This document shows, piece after piece, positions 18,647 through 26,618 of a stretch of DNA of 64,000 nt (the stretch's first letter is position 1; each line of letters starts with the position of its first letter). The notes under the pieces were generated by a model, which was not told the origin of the DNA, did not search any database, and saw nothing but the letters and a program-made list of their open reading frames with translations. The position numbers and the translations under genes are program-made. The stretch is from Rhizobium rhizogenes NBRC 13257 (GTDB lineage Bacteria > Pseudomonadota > Alphaproteobacteria > Rhizobiales > Rhizobiaceae): the NCBI RefSeq assembly GCF_000696095.1, contig NZ_BAYX01000013.1:1-64000 (forward strand). The letters run 5' to 3'.

Positions 18647-19431
18647 CCCTAAAAGCCCGCGTCATCCCCTGCCTCGACGTCAAGGACGGCCGCGTCGTCA
18701 AGGGTGTCAATTTCCTCAATCTCGTCGATGCGGGTGATCCGGTGGAGGCCGCCAAGGCCTATGATGCCGCTGGCGCTGACGAGCTTTGCTTCCTCGATAT
18801 CACCGCCTCTTCCGACAACAGGGAGACGATCTTCGATGTCGTTGCCCGCACCGCCGAACAATGTTTCATGCCGGTTACGGTCGGCGGCGGCGTTCGCGCC
18901 ATCGCCGATATCCGCAAGCTGCTGCTTTGCGGCGCCGACAAGGTGTCGATCAATTCGGCAGCGGTAAACAATCCGGATTTCGTCGCTGAAGCCGCCGACA
19001 AGTTTGGCAATCAATGCATCGTCGTCTCGATCGACGCCAAGCGCCGGCGCACCGAGGCGCTGGGCGGCGACAATCAGAGCGCCTGGGAGATCTATACCCA
19101 TGGCGGCCGCAACGCGACCGGCATCGACGCCGTCGATTTCGCGCGCCGAATGGTCGAGCGCGGCGCCGGCGAACTGCTCGTCACCTCGATGGACCGCGAC
19201 GGCACCAAGGTCGGCTACGATCTGGAGCTGACGCGGGCGATCGCGGATGCGGTGCGCGTGCCCGTCATCGCCTCGGGCGGCGTCGGCGATCTCGATGATC
19301 TCGTCGCCGGCATCAAGGAAGGCCATGCGACCGCCGTGCTCGCAGCCTCGATTTTCCACTTCGGCACCTATTCGGTCGGCGAAGCAAAACGGTATATGTC
19401 GGAACATGGCATCGCCATGCGGCTCGACTAG
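18643..19431 (+). CDS. hisF: Imidazole glycerol phosphate synthase, cyclase subunit
   Basis: A 262-residue TIM-barrel partner of HisH that forms imidazole glycerol phosphate and AICAR. The N-terminal catalytic Asp is in IPCLDVKDGRVVKGVNF and the second catalytic Asp is in LVTSMDRDGTK; phosphate-binding loops are VGGGVRAI and IASGGVGDLDD. It overlaps hisA by 4 nt and is 15 nt ahead of hisE. Confidence 0.97.
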   Translation: MTLKARVIPCLDVKDGRVVKGVNFLNLVDAGDPVEAAKAYDAAGADELCFLDITASSDNRETIFDVVARTAEQCFMPVTVGGGVRAIADIRKLLLCGADKVSINSAAVNNPDFVAEAADKFGNQCIVVSIDAKRRRTEALGGDNQSAWEIYTHGGRNATGIDAVDFARRMVERGAGELLVTSMDRDGTKVGYDLELTRAIADAVRVPVIASGGVGDLDDLVAGIKEGHATAVLAASIFHFGTYSVGEAKRYMSEHGIAMRLD

Positions 19432-19446
19432 GGAGGACCACGACGG

Positions 19447-19761
19447 ATGAGCGGATTTACCCTTTCCGACCTCGAAAGGATCGTCGACGAGCGCTCCAAG
19501 GCACCGCCGGAGGAATCCTGGACGGCAAAGCTTTGCGCCGCCGGCCAGCCGAAGGCGGCAAAGAAGCTGGGCGAAGAAGCGATCGAGGCCGTGATGGCCG
19601 CCGTGACCGGCGATCGCGACAACCTCACCTATGAGGCAGCCGATTTGCTTTATCATCTTATGGTCGTATTGAAGATTGCAGGCATTCCGTTGCAGAATGT
19701 CATGGGTGAGCTCGAAAGGCGCACCGCTCAATCCGGCCTTCAGGAGAAGGCAAGCCGGTAG
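19447..19761 (+). CDS. hisE: Phosphoribosyl-ATP pyrophosphohydrolase
   Basis: A 104-residue all-helical MazG-like pyrophosphohydrolase for the second histidine step. The metal-binding acidic residues are in KKLGEEAIEAVMAA and YEAADLLYHLMV. It is monofunctional, so HisI must be encoded elsewhere. The start is preceded by gggaggaccacgacgg. coaA follows after 6 nt. Confidence 0.95.
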   Translation: MSGFTLSDLERIVDERSKAPPEESWTAKLCAAGQPKAAKKLGEEAIEAVMAAVTGDRDNLTYEAADLLYHLMVVLKIAGIPLQNVMGELERRTAQSGLQEKASR

Positions 19762-19767
19762 AACGCG

Positions 19768-20763
19768 ATGACAATAGCGACCAAAACCCCAACCACACCC
19801 GAGACGCTCGATATTTTTCAGGCGAAGGCCTATTCGCCCTATTATTTCTTCTCCACCGAGGAATGGGCGAAATTCCGGGCCGATACGCCGCTAACCCTGA
19901 CCGCCGACGAAGTGACGCGGCTGCGCTCCATGGGCGACCCGATCGACCTCGACGAAGTCCGGCGCATCTATCTTTCGCTATCGCGGCTTTTGTCGTCGCA
20001 TGTCGAATCCTCGCAGATCCTGTTCGAGCAGCGCAACCGCTTCCTCAGCCTCAACGGTGTCGCCAAGACGCCCTTCGTCATCGGCATCGCCGGCTCCGTC
20101 GCCGTCGGCAAGTCCACCACGGCTCGTATCCTGAAGGAACTGCTGCGCCGCTGGCCGTCGAGCCCGAAGGTCGACCTGATCACCACCGACGGCTTTCTCT
20201 ATCCCAATGCCGAATTGCAGCGCCGCAACCTGATGCAGCGCAAGGGTTTTCCGGAGAGCTACGATACCGCCGCCTTGCTGCGCTTCCTTTCGGCGATCAA
20301 GGCCGGGCAGCCGGATGTCAAGGCGCCCTGCTATTCGCACCTCGTCTATGACGTACTGCCGAGCGAATACAAGACCGTCGACCGGCCGGATATCCTGATC
20401 TTCGAAGGCATCAACGTGCTGCAATCGCGACACCTGCCGGCCGACGGCAAGATTGTACCGATGGTCTCGGACTTCTTCGACTTCTCGATCTATATCGATG
20501 CCGATGAAGATCTCATCCATAATTGGTATGTCACCCGCTTCATGCGGCTGCGCGAAACCGCCTTCCGCGACCCGCACTCCTTCTTCCACCGCTATGCCTC
20601 GATCACCGAGGAAGAGGCGCTTGGGATCGCCGAGGGACTGTGGAAGAACATCAACCTTAAAAACCTGCGCCAGAATATCCTGCCGACCCGCCCGCGGGCC
20701 GACCTGATCCTGCGTAAGGGCAAGAACCATCTGATCGAGCAGGTGGCGCTCAGGAAGCTGTAA
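19768..20763 (+). CDS. coaA: Pantothenate kinase, type I
   Basis: A 331-residue P-loop kinase that phosphorylates pantothenate, the rate-limiting step of coenzyme A synthesis. Walker A is GIAGSVAVGKSTTARIL near residue 105, and LITTDGFLYPN, the LVYDVLPSEY segment and the RMRLRETAFRDP-like region of type I enzymes are present. It is the last gene of the histidine operon, a placement common in Rhizobiales. Its 3' end overlaps the convergent GT87 gene by 14 nt. Confidence 0.96.
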   Translation: MTIATKTPTTPETLDIFQAKAYSPYYFFSTEEWAKFRADTPLTLTADEVTRLRSMGDPIDLDEVRRIYLSLSRLLSSHVESSQILFEQRNRFLSLNGVAKTPFVIGIAGSVAVGKSTTARILKELLRRWPSSPKVDLITTDGFLYPNAELQRRNLMQRKGFPESYDTAALLRFLSAIKAGQPDVKAPCYSHLVYDVLPSEYKTVDRPDILIFEGINVLQSRHLPADGKIVPMVSDFFDFSIYIDADEDLIHNWYVTRFMRLRETAFRDPHSFFHRYASITEEEALGIAEGLWKNINLKNLRQNILPTRPRADLILRKGKNHLIEQVALRKL

Positions 20764-21997
20764 GTCGCGGCTCTTCTGCCGCAAACGTCGTTTCCATGCC
20801 TCGCGACCGTCCGTCGCGCAGGATATGCGTGAGCATCCACGCCGCTAGCCCCGCCGGGATCAGAACACCAAGCGAAACCAGTTGCCCGGCAACCTGATGA
20901 TTGAAGAGCGGGTAAAGCCAGGCGATGCCGAGAAAGACCAACGAGCTTCGGTAGTTGAAGAAAAAATATGCGATGGCGACACTTATGGGGATCGTGTCGT
21001 AGGAATAGCCGTAAGGCATCGCGACAAGCGTCAAGACAACGGTGAGGCAGACCTTGGTCGGATGATCGACGGTGGTTCTGCCGCGCCATAGCCACAGGGT
21101 TGCAGCGATGGCGGCAACGGAAAAGACCGCTTGAAATGAATAGGAGGCGGCAAGGCCGAGCCCCAGGGACCGCGCCAACATGAAGAATGTCATGGCGTTG
21201 ACTTGATAACCCTGCGGATAAGGCGCCTCCAGGATCGCCGTCATCAGCGGGCGCGTCTCGGTCAAAAACAGCCGCCAGACATCGAAGCCGAAGAGCAGAC
21301 CCGTCGCGATCACCAGCAAAAGCGTTGTCACGCCAGCCGAAAGAATGGCGCGGTAATTCCCGCTGGCAAGCAGGCAGAAAGGCACAAGGATGCCCAATTG
21401 CGGCTTGACGGTCAGCAGGCCAAACAGAATACCAGCGATGATTGGCCGGCCCGGAGCGAGAAGCAGCCCAGATAGCAGGAGCGCCGTCGTCAGCGCGCCA
21501 TTTTGCCCGAAGATCGCGTCCATGACGGCCGCTGGCGAAATAATAATGAGCATCCGCGCCCACCAGGTCAGATCGAGCGATTTCGTTGCCAAGAAGAGCA
21601 GGAACAGCGTTCCCAAAGTCCAGAAGAGATAGGCGGCGAAAATTGGCAATCCGGCGAAGGGAATACCGATCAACAGCATGGAGGGCGGGTAGCTCCACTC
21701 CTGATTCGGCAGCAGAGGCGACAGGAGCACGCGAAGCTCCTGTCGATAGGCCTCAACATCGAAGAGATGAGCCACATTGCCCTTCAGCGCCATCAGCGTA
21801 CCAGCCCAGAGATTGGTGAAATCCCAATAGGGCAGACGGTCGGAGATGATGGAGAATCCGTCTGGCCTCAGGGTCCATAGGGATATTTCGAAATGGAGAC
21901 CGCGCGCCAATCCCAAGATAACGATCAGTGCCGCAAAAATCAGCTCCGATCTCGTTCTCAACCTTATCACGACCGCCCTCAATCGCTTTGTCTTCAA
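20750..21997 (-). CDS. GT87-family polytopic membrane protein
   Basis: A 415-residue membrane protein with about ten hydrophobic helices. It resembles the glycosyltransferase 87 family (DUF2029), GT-C fold enzymes that use polyprenyl-phosphate sugars. Matching features are DFTNLWAG with an acidic residue after the first helix, YPPSMLLIG, and the family's KPQLG motif in LLTVKPQLGILVP. Donor and acceptor are unknown. Its last 14 nt overlap the end of coaA on the opposite strand, so there is no terminator between them. alkB lies 5 nt upstream on the same strand and may share its transcript. Confidence 0.78.
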   Translation of the reverse strand: MKTKRLRAVVIRLRTRSELIFAALIVILGLARGLHFEISLWTLRPDGFSIISDRLPYWDFTNLWAGTLMALKGNVAHLFDVEAYRQELRVLLSPLLPNQEWSYPPSMLLIGIPFAGLPIFAAYLFWTLGTLFLLFLATKSLDLTWWARMLIIISPAAVMDAIFGQNGALTTALLLSGLLLAPGRPIIAGILFGLLTVKPQLGILVPFCLLASGNYRAILSAGVTTLLLVIATGLLFGFDVWRLFLTETRPLMTAILEAPYPQGYQVNAMTFFMLARSLGLGLAASYSFQAVFSVAAIAATLWLWRGRTTVDHPTKVCLTVVLTLVAMPYGYSYDTIPISVAIAYFFFNYRSSLVFLGIAWLYPLFNHQVAGQLVSLGVLIPAGLAAWMLTHILRDGRSRGMETTFAAEEPRLTAS

Positions 21998-22002
21998 TAC
22001 GC

Positions 22003-22611
22003 TTATGAGGTCACACGCCTTAACGTCAGGTTTATACGCCCACCGCTCTTTAGTAACGTCGAAGTTGCAGGATGGATGCGGTCGACGCCGTGGAAGCAGA
22101 GCCTGCCCTCGCCGCCAAGGACGACGATGTCGCCGCTGGAAAGCTTGAAGGATAGCGTGCGATCATTACGATTGAGCCCGCCGACGCGGAAGAGGCAGGT
22201 GTTGCCGAGCGAGATCGACAGCACGGGCGCCGCCAGATCCTGCTCGTCGCGATCCTGATGCAGGCCCATGCGGGCATCGTCATTGTAGAAATTGACGAGA
22301 CAAGCTTCCGGCGGCTTTTCATAGCCGGCTATATTAGCCCAAAGCTCCAACAGTTGTGGTGGGATCGCCGGCCACGGCCTACCCGTCACCGGATGGGTCG
22401 GCTGATAACGATAGCCATGTTGCTTGTCCGTCACCCAGCCAAGCGAGCCGCAATTGGTCATCCGGACCGACATCTCCTTGCCCGTGCCAGGCATGGCGGG
22501 CGTGTAGAGTGGTGCTTCAGCGACGACGTTGCGGATGGCTTCGACCAGGGCTTCCTGTTGGGGCCGGTCGAGATAACCGGGGAGATGACGAATTCCGTTG
22601 GGAAGAAGCAT
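22003..22611 (-). CDS. alkB: AlkB-family alpha-ketoglutarate-dependent dioxygenase
   Basis: A 202-residue Fe(II)/2-oxoglutarate dioxygenase that reverses alkylation of nucleic acids by oxidative demethylation. The iron ligands His118 and Asp120 (GLHQDRDE) and His174 (FHGVDR) are present, as are the 2-oxoglutarate-binding arginines in GRINLTLR near the C-terminus. The nucleotide-recognition lid lies in the first 80 residues. It sits 5 nt upstream of the GT87 gene, with no other DNA repair gene beside it. Confidence 0.92.
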   Translation of the reverse strand: MLLPNGIRHLPGYLDRPQQEALVEAIRNVVAEAPLYTPAMPGTGKEMSVRMTNCGSLGWVTDKQHGYRYQPTHPVTGRPWPAIPPQLLELWANIAGYEKPPEACLVNFYNDDARMGLHQDRDEQDLAAPVLSISLGNTCLFRVGGLNRNDRTLSFKLSSGDIVVLGGEGRLCFHGVDRIHPATSTLLKSGGRINLTLRRVTS

Positions 22612-22757
22612 CGATCAATGTGCTCCAAGATTGCTCTACTGAAAGCCGTTGCAGCTATTCGATAGTATCGGAGATTTCTGAGATTATTGCCGATAGGGCA
22701 CATCGTCACTAAAGTAGTTTTATTAAACAGGATTTACGAAATTTGTTTCGAACCGTC

Positions 22758-23144
22758 ATGAATTTTCTGCTGGGACTGGCTCTTTGCATATCGCTTCTTG
22801 CTGACAAGACGCAAGCGCAGCCATCCGAAAGGAACTCGGTAGTCATTCATATTCGACTATCTGACAACGCATTCGGTGCACCCGGAGAGACGTTTGGCTT
22901 GTACGCTCTTGAGGATGAATTGGAGAAGGCTGTCGAAAATCTTGGTCACTTGGATGGCCACGAAATCGGCGCGGGTTTCTTTGTGATATACGTTTACGGC
23001 ACTAGTCCAGAGGCGTTGATTGCGAAGATGGCAACTCTCTTGTCTCGAAACTCAATCCCGACTGGCTCCTATGTAGAATTGCATCAGGGCGCTCCGGGAG
23101 TTGCGGTGACACGAAGGGACCTACCTCTCGCAGAAATCCATTAG
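22758..23144 (+). CDS. Small secreted protein of unknown function
   Basis: A 128-residue protein that I do not recognise. The N-terminus (MNFLLGLALCISLLADKTQA) looks like a cleavable signal peptide ending in QAQ. The mature part has a beta-alpha-beta pattern with VVIHIRLSD, a helix ALEDELEKAVENL, the segment HLDGHEIGAGFFVIYVYG and a second helix before a final strand. Such a fold occurs in small stand-alone proteins, but no function can be assigned. ATG 22758 is preferred over an in-frame TTG at 22743. Base composition is visibly more AT-rich than the flanks, which hints at acquisition. Confidence 0.6.
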   Translation: MNFLLGLALCISLLADKTQAQPSERNSVVIHIRLSDNAFGAPGETFGLYALEDELEKAVENLGHLDGHEIGAGFFVIYVYGTSPEALIAKMATLLSRNSIPTGSYVELHQGAPGVAVTRRDLPLAEIH

Positions 23145-23221
23145 ATCAGCGCTTGCCCCGTACCGGACGGCATGGCTCAGAAGTGAAGCTTTGACAGCAA
23201 GAAATTAAGCAGCCTGAAAGC

Positions 23222-23656
23222 CTAGTCGCCGCCCGGCTTGCCGCGCATCTTCTTGACTTCCGAGCGGCCGGATTTCTCCTTCAGGCGCCGTTCGATCGAG
23301 CCTTTGGTCGGCTTGGTCTTCTTGCGTGGCGGCGGCGGTGGGGCGGCGGCTTCGAGGATCAGTTCTTTCAGGCGCTCGCGCGCATCCTCGCGATTGCGGT
23401 CCTGGCTGCGGAAACGGCTGGCCTCGATCATCAGCACGCCGTCCTTGGAGACGCGCCGGCCGGCAAGCCTCACGGCATTGGCCTTGACGCGATCGTTGAG
23501 CGACGGCGAACTCACGAGACCGAAGAAGAGCTGGACGGCGGTTGCGACCTTGTTGACATTCTGCCCACCGGGACCGCCCGCCAGAACGAATTGTTCCGTC
23601 AGCTCCCAGCCGGCAATGGTGATCCGGTCGTTGATGTAAAGCGCGTCGCTGGCCAT
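23222..23656 (-). CDS. arfB: Alternative ribosome-rescue factor ArfB
   Basis: A 144-residue peptidyl-tRNA hydrolase that frees ribosomes stalled at the end of truncated mRNA. The catalytic GGQ motif is at 30-32 in AGGPGGQNVNKVATAVQL. The lysine- and arginine-rich C-terminal tail (KKTKPTKGSIERRLKEKSG) is the part that enters the empty mRNA channel. It lies downstream of pckA on the same strand, with a terminator between them. Confidence 0.94.
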   Translation of the reverse strand: MASDALYINDRITIAGWELTEQFVLAGGPGGQNVNKVATAVQLFFGLVSSPSLNDRVKANAVRLAGRRVSKDGVLMIEASRFRSQDRNREDARERLKELILEAAAPPPPPRKKTKPTKGSIERRLKEKSGRSEVKKMRGKPGGD

Positions 23657-23719
23657 GATTTTCTCCGCGCCTGTCTATCCCATATTGTTCAGCGGTTGAA
23701 AACAGCACGGCGGCAAAAT

Positions 23720-23750
23720 GAAACCCCGGCAGACCGGCTGCCGGGGTTTC
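23720..23750 (-). terminator. Terminator downstream of pckA
   Basis: The inverted repeat gaaaccccggcag / ctgccggggtttc (13-bp stem, 5-nt loop) lies 29 nt beyond the pckA stop. On the minus strand it is followed by ATTTTG. Confidence 0.88.
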
Positions 23751-23778
23751 ACGTGAGTCATCAATATGATGCGACCGA

Positions 23779-25389
23779 TTATTCCGCTGCGGCGCGCAAT
23801 CCCGGGGCTGCGTCTCGGACGTTGCCGTCGACATGGTCCTCGAACTTGGCGAAGTTGGACACGAACATCTGCACCAGCTTGGCCGCCTGCGCGTCATAGG
23901 CCTGACCATCGGCCCAGGTGGAGCGCGGGTCGAGAATGGCGCTGTCGACACCCTCAACGGCGACCGGTACGGCGAAGCCGAAATTCGGATCGATACGGAA
24001 CTCGGCCTTGTCGAGGTCACCCTTCAGAGCGGCGGCCAGCAGGGCGCGCGTCGCCTTGATCGGCATGCGCCGGCCCGTGCCGTAGGCGCCGCCGGTCCAG
24101 CCGGTGTTGACCAGCCAGCAGCCGGCGCCGTGGCGGGCGATCAGCTCCTTGAGCAGATTGCCGTATTCGGTCGGATGGCGCGGCATGAAGGGAGCGCCGA
24201 AGCAGGTCGAGAAGGTGGCTTCCGGCTCGACGACACCCTTTTCCGTGCCGGCGACCTTGGCGGTGTAGCCGGAGAGGAAGTGGTACATGGCCTGTTCCGG
24301 CGTCAGCCTGGCGATCGGCGGCATGACGCCGAAAGCGTCGGCCGTCAGCATGATGATCGTCTCGGGGTGACCGGTCATGCCGGATTCCGAGGCGTTCGGG
24401 ATGAAATCCAGCGGATAGGCGCTGCGGGTATTTTCCGTCAGCGAGCCGTCGTCGAGATCCGGTACGCCATGCTCGTCGAGCACGACATTTTCCAGCACCG
24501 TGCCGAAGCGACGGGTGGTCTCATAGATTTCCGGCTCGGCTTCAGCCGACAGGCGGATTGTCTTGGCGTAGCAGCCGCCTTCGAAGTTGAAGATGCCGTT
24601 TTCGCCCCAGCCATGTTCGTCGTCACCGATAAGCGTGCGCGTCGGATCGGCCGACAGCGTCGTCTTGCCGGTGCCCGACAGACCGAAGAAGATCGCCGCG
24701 TCCCCTTCCGGCCCGACATTGGCCGAGCAGTGCATCGGCATGACGCCGCGTTCCGGCAGAAGGTAGTTCAGCACTGTGAAGACCGACTTCTTCATCTCGC
24801 CGGCATAGGACGTGCCGCCGATCAGGACGATGCCGTTGACGAGATCACAGGCGATCACCGTTTCCGTGCGGCAGCCATGACGCTCGGGATCGGCGCGGAA
24901 ACTCGGCAGGTCGATGATGGTCAGCTTCGGTGCGAAGCTTTCCAGCGCCGAGCGCTCCGGGCGGATCAGAAGGTTGCGGATGAACAGCGAATGCCAGGCG
25001 AACTCGGTGACGACGCGCGTCGGCAGGGCGTAGTCACGATCGGCGCCGCCGATCAGGTCCTGAACGAACAGATCCTTGCCGTGCACATGCGCCAGCATGT
25101 CCTTATGCAGCAGCGCGAAATGCTCCGGCGACATCGGCTTGTTGTTGTCCCACCAGATCTGGTCTTCGGTCACGGCATTGCGGACGACGAACTTATCCTT
25201 CGGCGAACGGCCGGTATGTTGCCCGGTCAATGCCCGCAGTGCGCCATGAGCGGTCAGATCGGCTTCACGCCGACGAATCGCTTCCTCATAAAGATGGGAC
25301 TCCAGGAGGTTATAGCGCACGCTGGCAGCGGCTCCCAGACCGATCGAGTCGAGTTCGATTGCGGGATTACGGACGCCGAATTGCTCCAT
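23779..25389 (-). CDS. pckA: Phosphoenolpyruvate carboxykinase (ATP)
   Basis: A 536-residue ATP-type PEP carboxykinase that converts oxaloacetate to PEP, the entry to gluconeogenesis during growth on C4-dicarboxylates. The kinase loop is GLSGTGKTTLSADP, followed by the metal site LIGDDEHGW; the substrate loop LTGQHTGRSPKDKF is near residue 55. The length equals that of other rhizobial PckA proteins. It is divergent from chvI across a 349-nt AT-rich region, a conserved arrangement in Rhizobiales. Confidence 0.97.
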   Translation of the reverse strand: MEQFGVRNPAIELDSIGLGAAASVRYNLLESHLYEEAIRRREADLTAHGALRALTGQHTGRSPKDKFVVRNAVTEDQIWWDNNKPMSPEHFALLHKDMLAHVHGKDLFVQDLIGGADRDYALPTRVVTEFAWHSLFIRNLLIRPERSALESFAPKLTIIDLPSFRADPERHGCRTETVIACDLVNGIVLIGGTSYAGEMKKSVFTVLNYLLPERGVMPMHCSANVGPEGDAAIFFGLSGTGKTTLSADPTRTLIGDDEHGWGENGIFNFEGGCYAKTIRLSAEAEPEIYETTRRFGTVLENVVLDEHGVPDLDDGSLTENTRSAYPLDFIPNASESGMTGHPETIIMLTADAFGVMPPIARLTPEQAMYHFLSGYTAKVAGTEKGVVEPEATFSTCFGAPFMPRHPTEYGNLLKELIARHGAGCWLVNTGWTGGAYGTGRRMPIKATRALLAAALKGDLDKAEFRIDPNFGFAVPVAVEGVDSAILDPRSTWADGQAYDAQAAKLVQMFVSNFAKFEDHVDGNVRDAAPGLRAAAE

Positions 25390-25738
25390 CGCTTCATTCC
25401 TCTACAGGGCCGTGGCCGTTAAACTAAATGAAACCTAGTGGGGTCCTTTTAAAAGCACAAGAGCAAATAACGAGAAATATCGAATGATATCAGGTATTTA
25501 ATCGATTTAGATAAATATCAATAATTTTAAATCGTTTGAATGAGCGACATCGAGACGTTTGGTCGCACAACTCCAGGTCAGGGTTTTTCCCGTTCAACAA
25601 TCCACCCCTTTATCTTTGCCACAATTTGTTCCACCTTTATCCCCATAAGCGCGCCAGGTTATCGCCAACCGAGCTGGCAACCCACCTGGGCTGGTTTCCA
25701 AATCCGGGAGACGCGCACTAATGACGGAGACGAACACC
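25390..25738. promoter_or_regulatory. Shared pckA-chvI control region
   Basis: A gene-free, strikingly AT-rich stretch (most marked about 25441-25540) between divergent pckA and chvI. It contains the perfect palindrome aatcgatt (25500-25507) flanked by AT-rich sequence with a central CG, and a related copy, taaatcgttt (25528-25537). LacI-type repressors bind palindromes with a central CG, and pckA of rhizobia is controlled by the LacI-family regulator PckR, so this is a candidate operator. I cannot confirm the PckR consensus from the sequence alone. Confidence 0.4.
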
Positions 25739-26470
25739 ATGTTGACAATCGCGCTCGTAGATGACGACCGCAATATCCTGACTTCCGTGTCGATTGCCCT
25801 GGAAGCCGAGGGATATAAGGTGGAAACCTACACCGACGGCGCTTCCGCGCTTGATGGCCTGCTTGCCCGGCCGCCGCAACTGGCGATCTTCGACATCAAG
25901 ATGCCGCGCATGGACGGCATGGAGCTTCTGCGCCGCCTGCGGCAGAAGTCCGATATACCGGTGATCTTCTTGACCTCGAAGGATGAAGAGATCGACGAAC
26001 TCTTCGGCCTGAAGATGGGCGCCGACGACTTCATCACCAAGCCCTTCTCGCAGCGCTTGCTGGTCGAGCGCGTCAAGGCCGTGCTTCGCCGCGCCTCCGC
26101 GCGCGAAGCGGCAAACAATGCCGGCGGCAACGCAGCACCCAAGCCGGGCGCCACCCAGCAGGCCCGCTCGCTGGAGCGCGGCCAGCTTGTCATGGACCAG
26201 GAACGCCATACCTGCACCTGGAAGGGCGAGCCGGTGACGCTGACTGTCACGGAATTCCTGATCCTGCATTCGCTGGCGCAGCGCCCCGGCGTCGTGAAAA
26301 GCCGCGATGCCCTGATGGACGCCGCCTATGACGAGCAGGTCTATGTCGACGACCGCACCATCGATAGCCACATCAAGCGGCTGCGCAAGAAATTCAAGAT
26401 GGTCGATCTCGATTTTGATATGATCGAAACGCTGTATGGCGTCGGTTATCGCTTCCGCGAAGCTGCCTAG
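25739..26470 (+). CDS. chvI: Response regulator ChvI
   Basis: A 243-residue OmpR-family regulator that controls exopolysaccharide, motility and acid or host-entry responses and is typically essential in rhizobia. The receiver domain has DDD near the N-terminus, Asp52 in FDIKMPRMDG, the Thr of FLTSKDEE and the Lys of FITKPFSQ. The winged helix ends in DDRTIDSHIKRLRKKF and VGYRFRE. With ATG 25739 the phosphoacceptor numbers as Asp52, as in S. meliloti ChvI; an in-frame ATG at 25721 is the alternative. The stop codon lies inside a RIME1-like repeat. Confidence 0.95.
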   Translation: MLTIALVDDDRNILTSVSIALEAEGYKVETYTDGASALDGLLARPPQLAIFDIKMPRMDGMELLRRLRQKSDIPVIFLTSKDEEIDELFGLKMGADDFITKPFSQRLLVERVKAVLRRASAREAANNAGGNAAPKPGATQQARSLERGQLVMDQERHTCTWKGEPVTLTVTEFLILHSLAQRPGVVKSRDALMDAAYDEQVYVDDRTIDSHIKRLRKKFKMVDLDFDMIETLYGVGYRFREAA

Positions 26471-26576
26471 AGCCGGATGATTTTAGGTCGATTCGACCTA
26501 AAATCTGAATCCGCTCTAGAAAAAAATAGAGCATGATGTCGTCCGAAAACCGCTTACACTTTTCGGCATCATGCTC
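26468..26576. repeat. RIME1-like intergenic palindromic element
   Basis: A 109-nt element made of two large palindromes. The first (26468-26518) begins tagagccggat and ends atccgctcta with the inner pair ttttaggtcga/tcgacctaaaa. The second (26529-26576) pairs gagcatgatg with catcatgctc and has the inner pair ccgaaaa/ttttcgg. This two-palindrome layout of about 108 nt, and the sequence itself as I remember it, match RIME1, the Rhizobium-specific intergenic mosaic element. It sits between chvI and chvG and includes the chvI stop codon. Confidence 0.82.
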
Positions 26577-26618
26577 GAATAGTTAACTGGACCATGCGGC
26601 GGACAATGGAATAAGAGC

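Noticed and set aside
20750..20763. Frameshift or assembly error where coaA and the GT87 gene overlap
   Set aside because: Both frames end in intact, plausible C-termini; a 14-nt tail-to-tail overlap needs no error.
25721..25738. Earlier ATG for chvI
   Set aside because: Possible, with gggag upstream, but ATG 25739 has cggaga 8 nt upstream, matches homologues and places the phosphoacceptor at Asp52.
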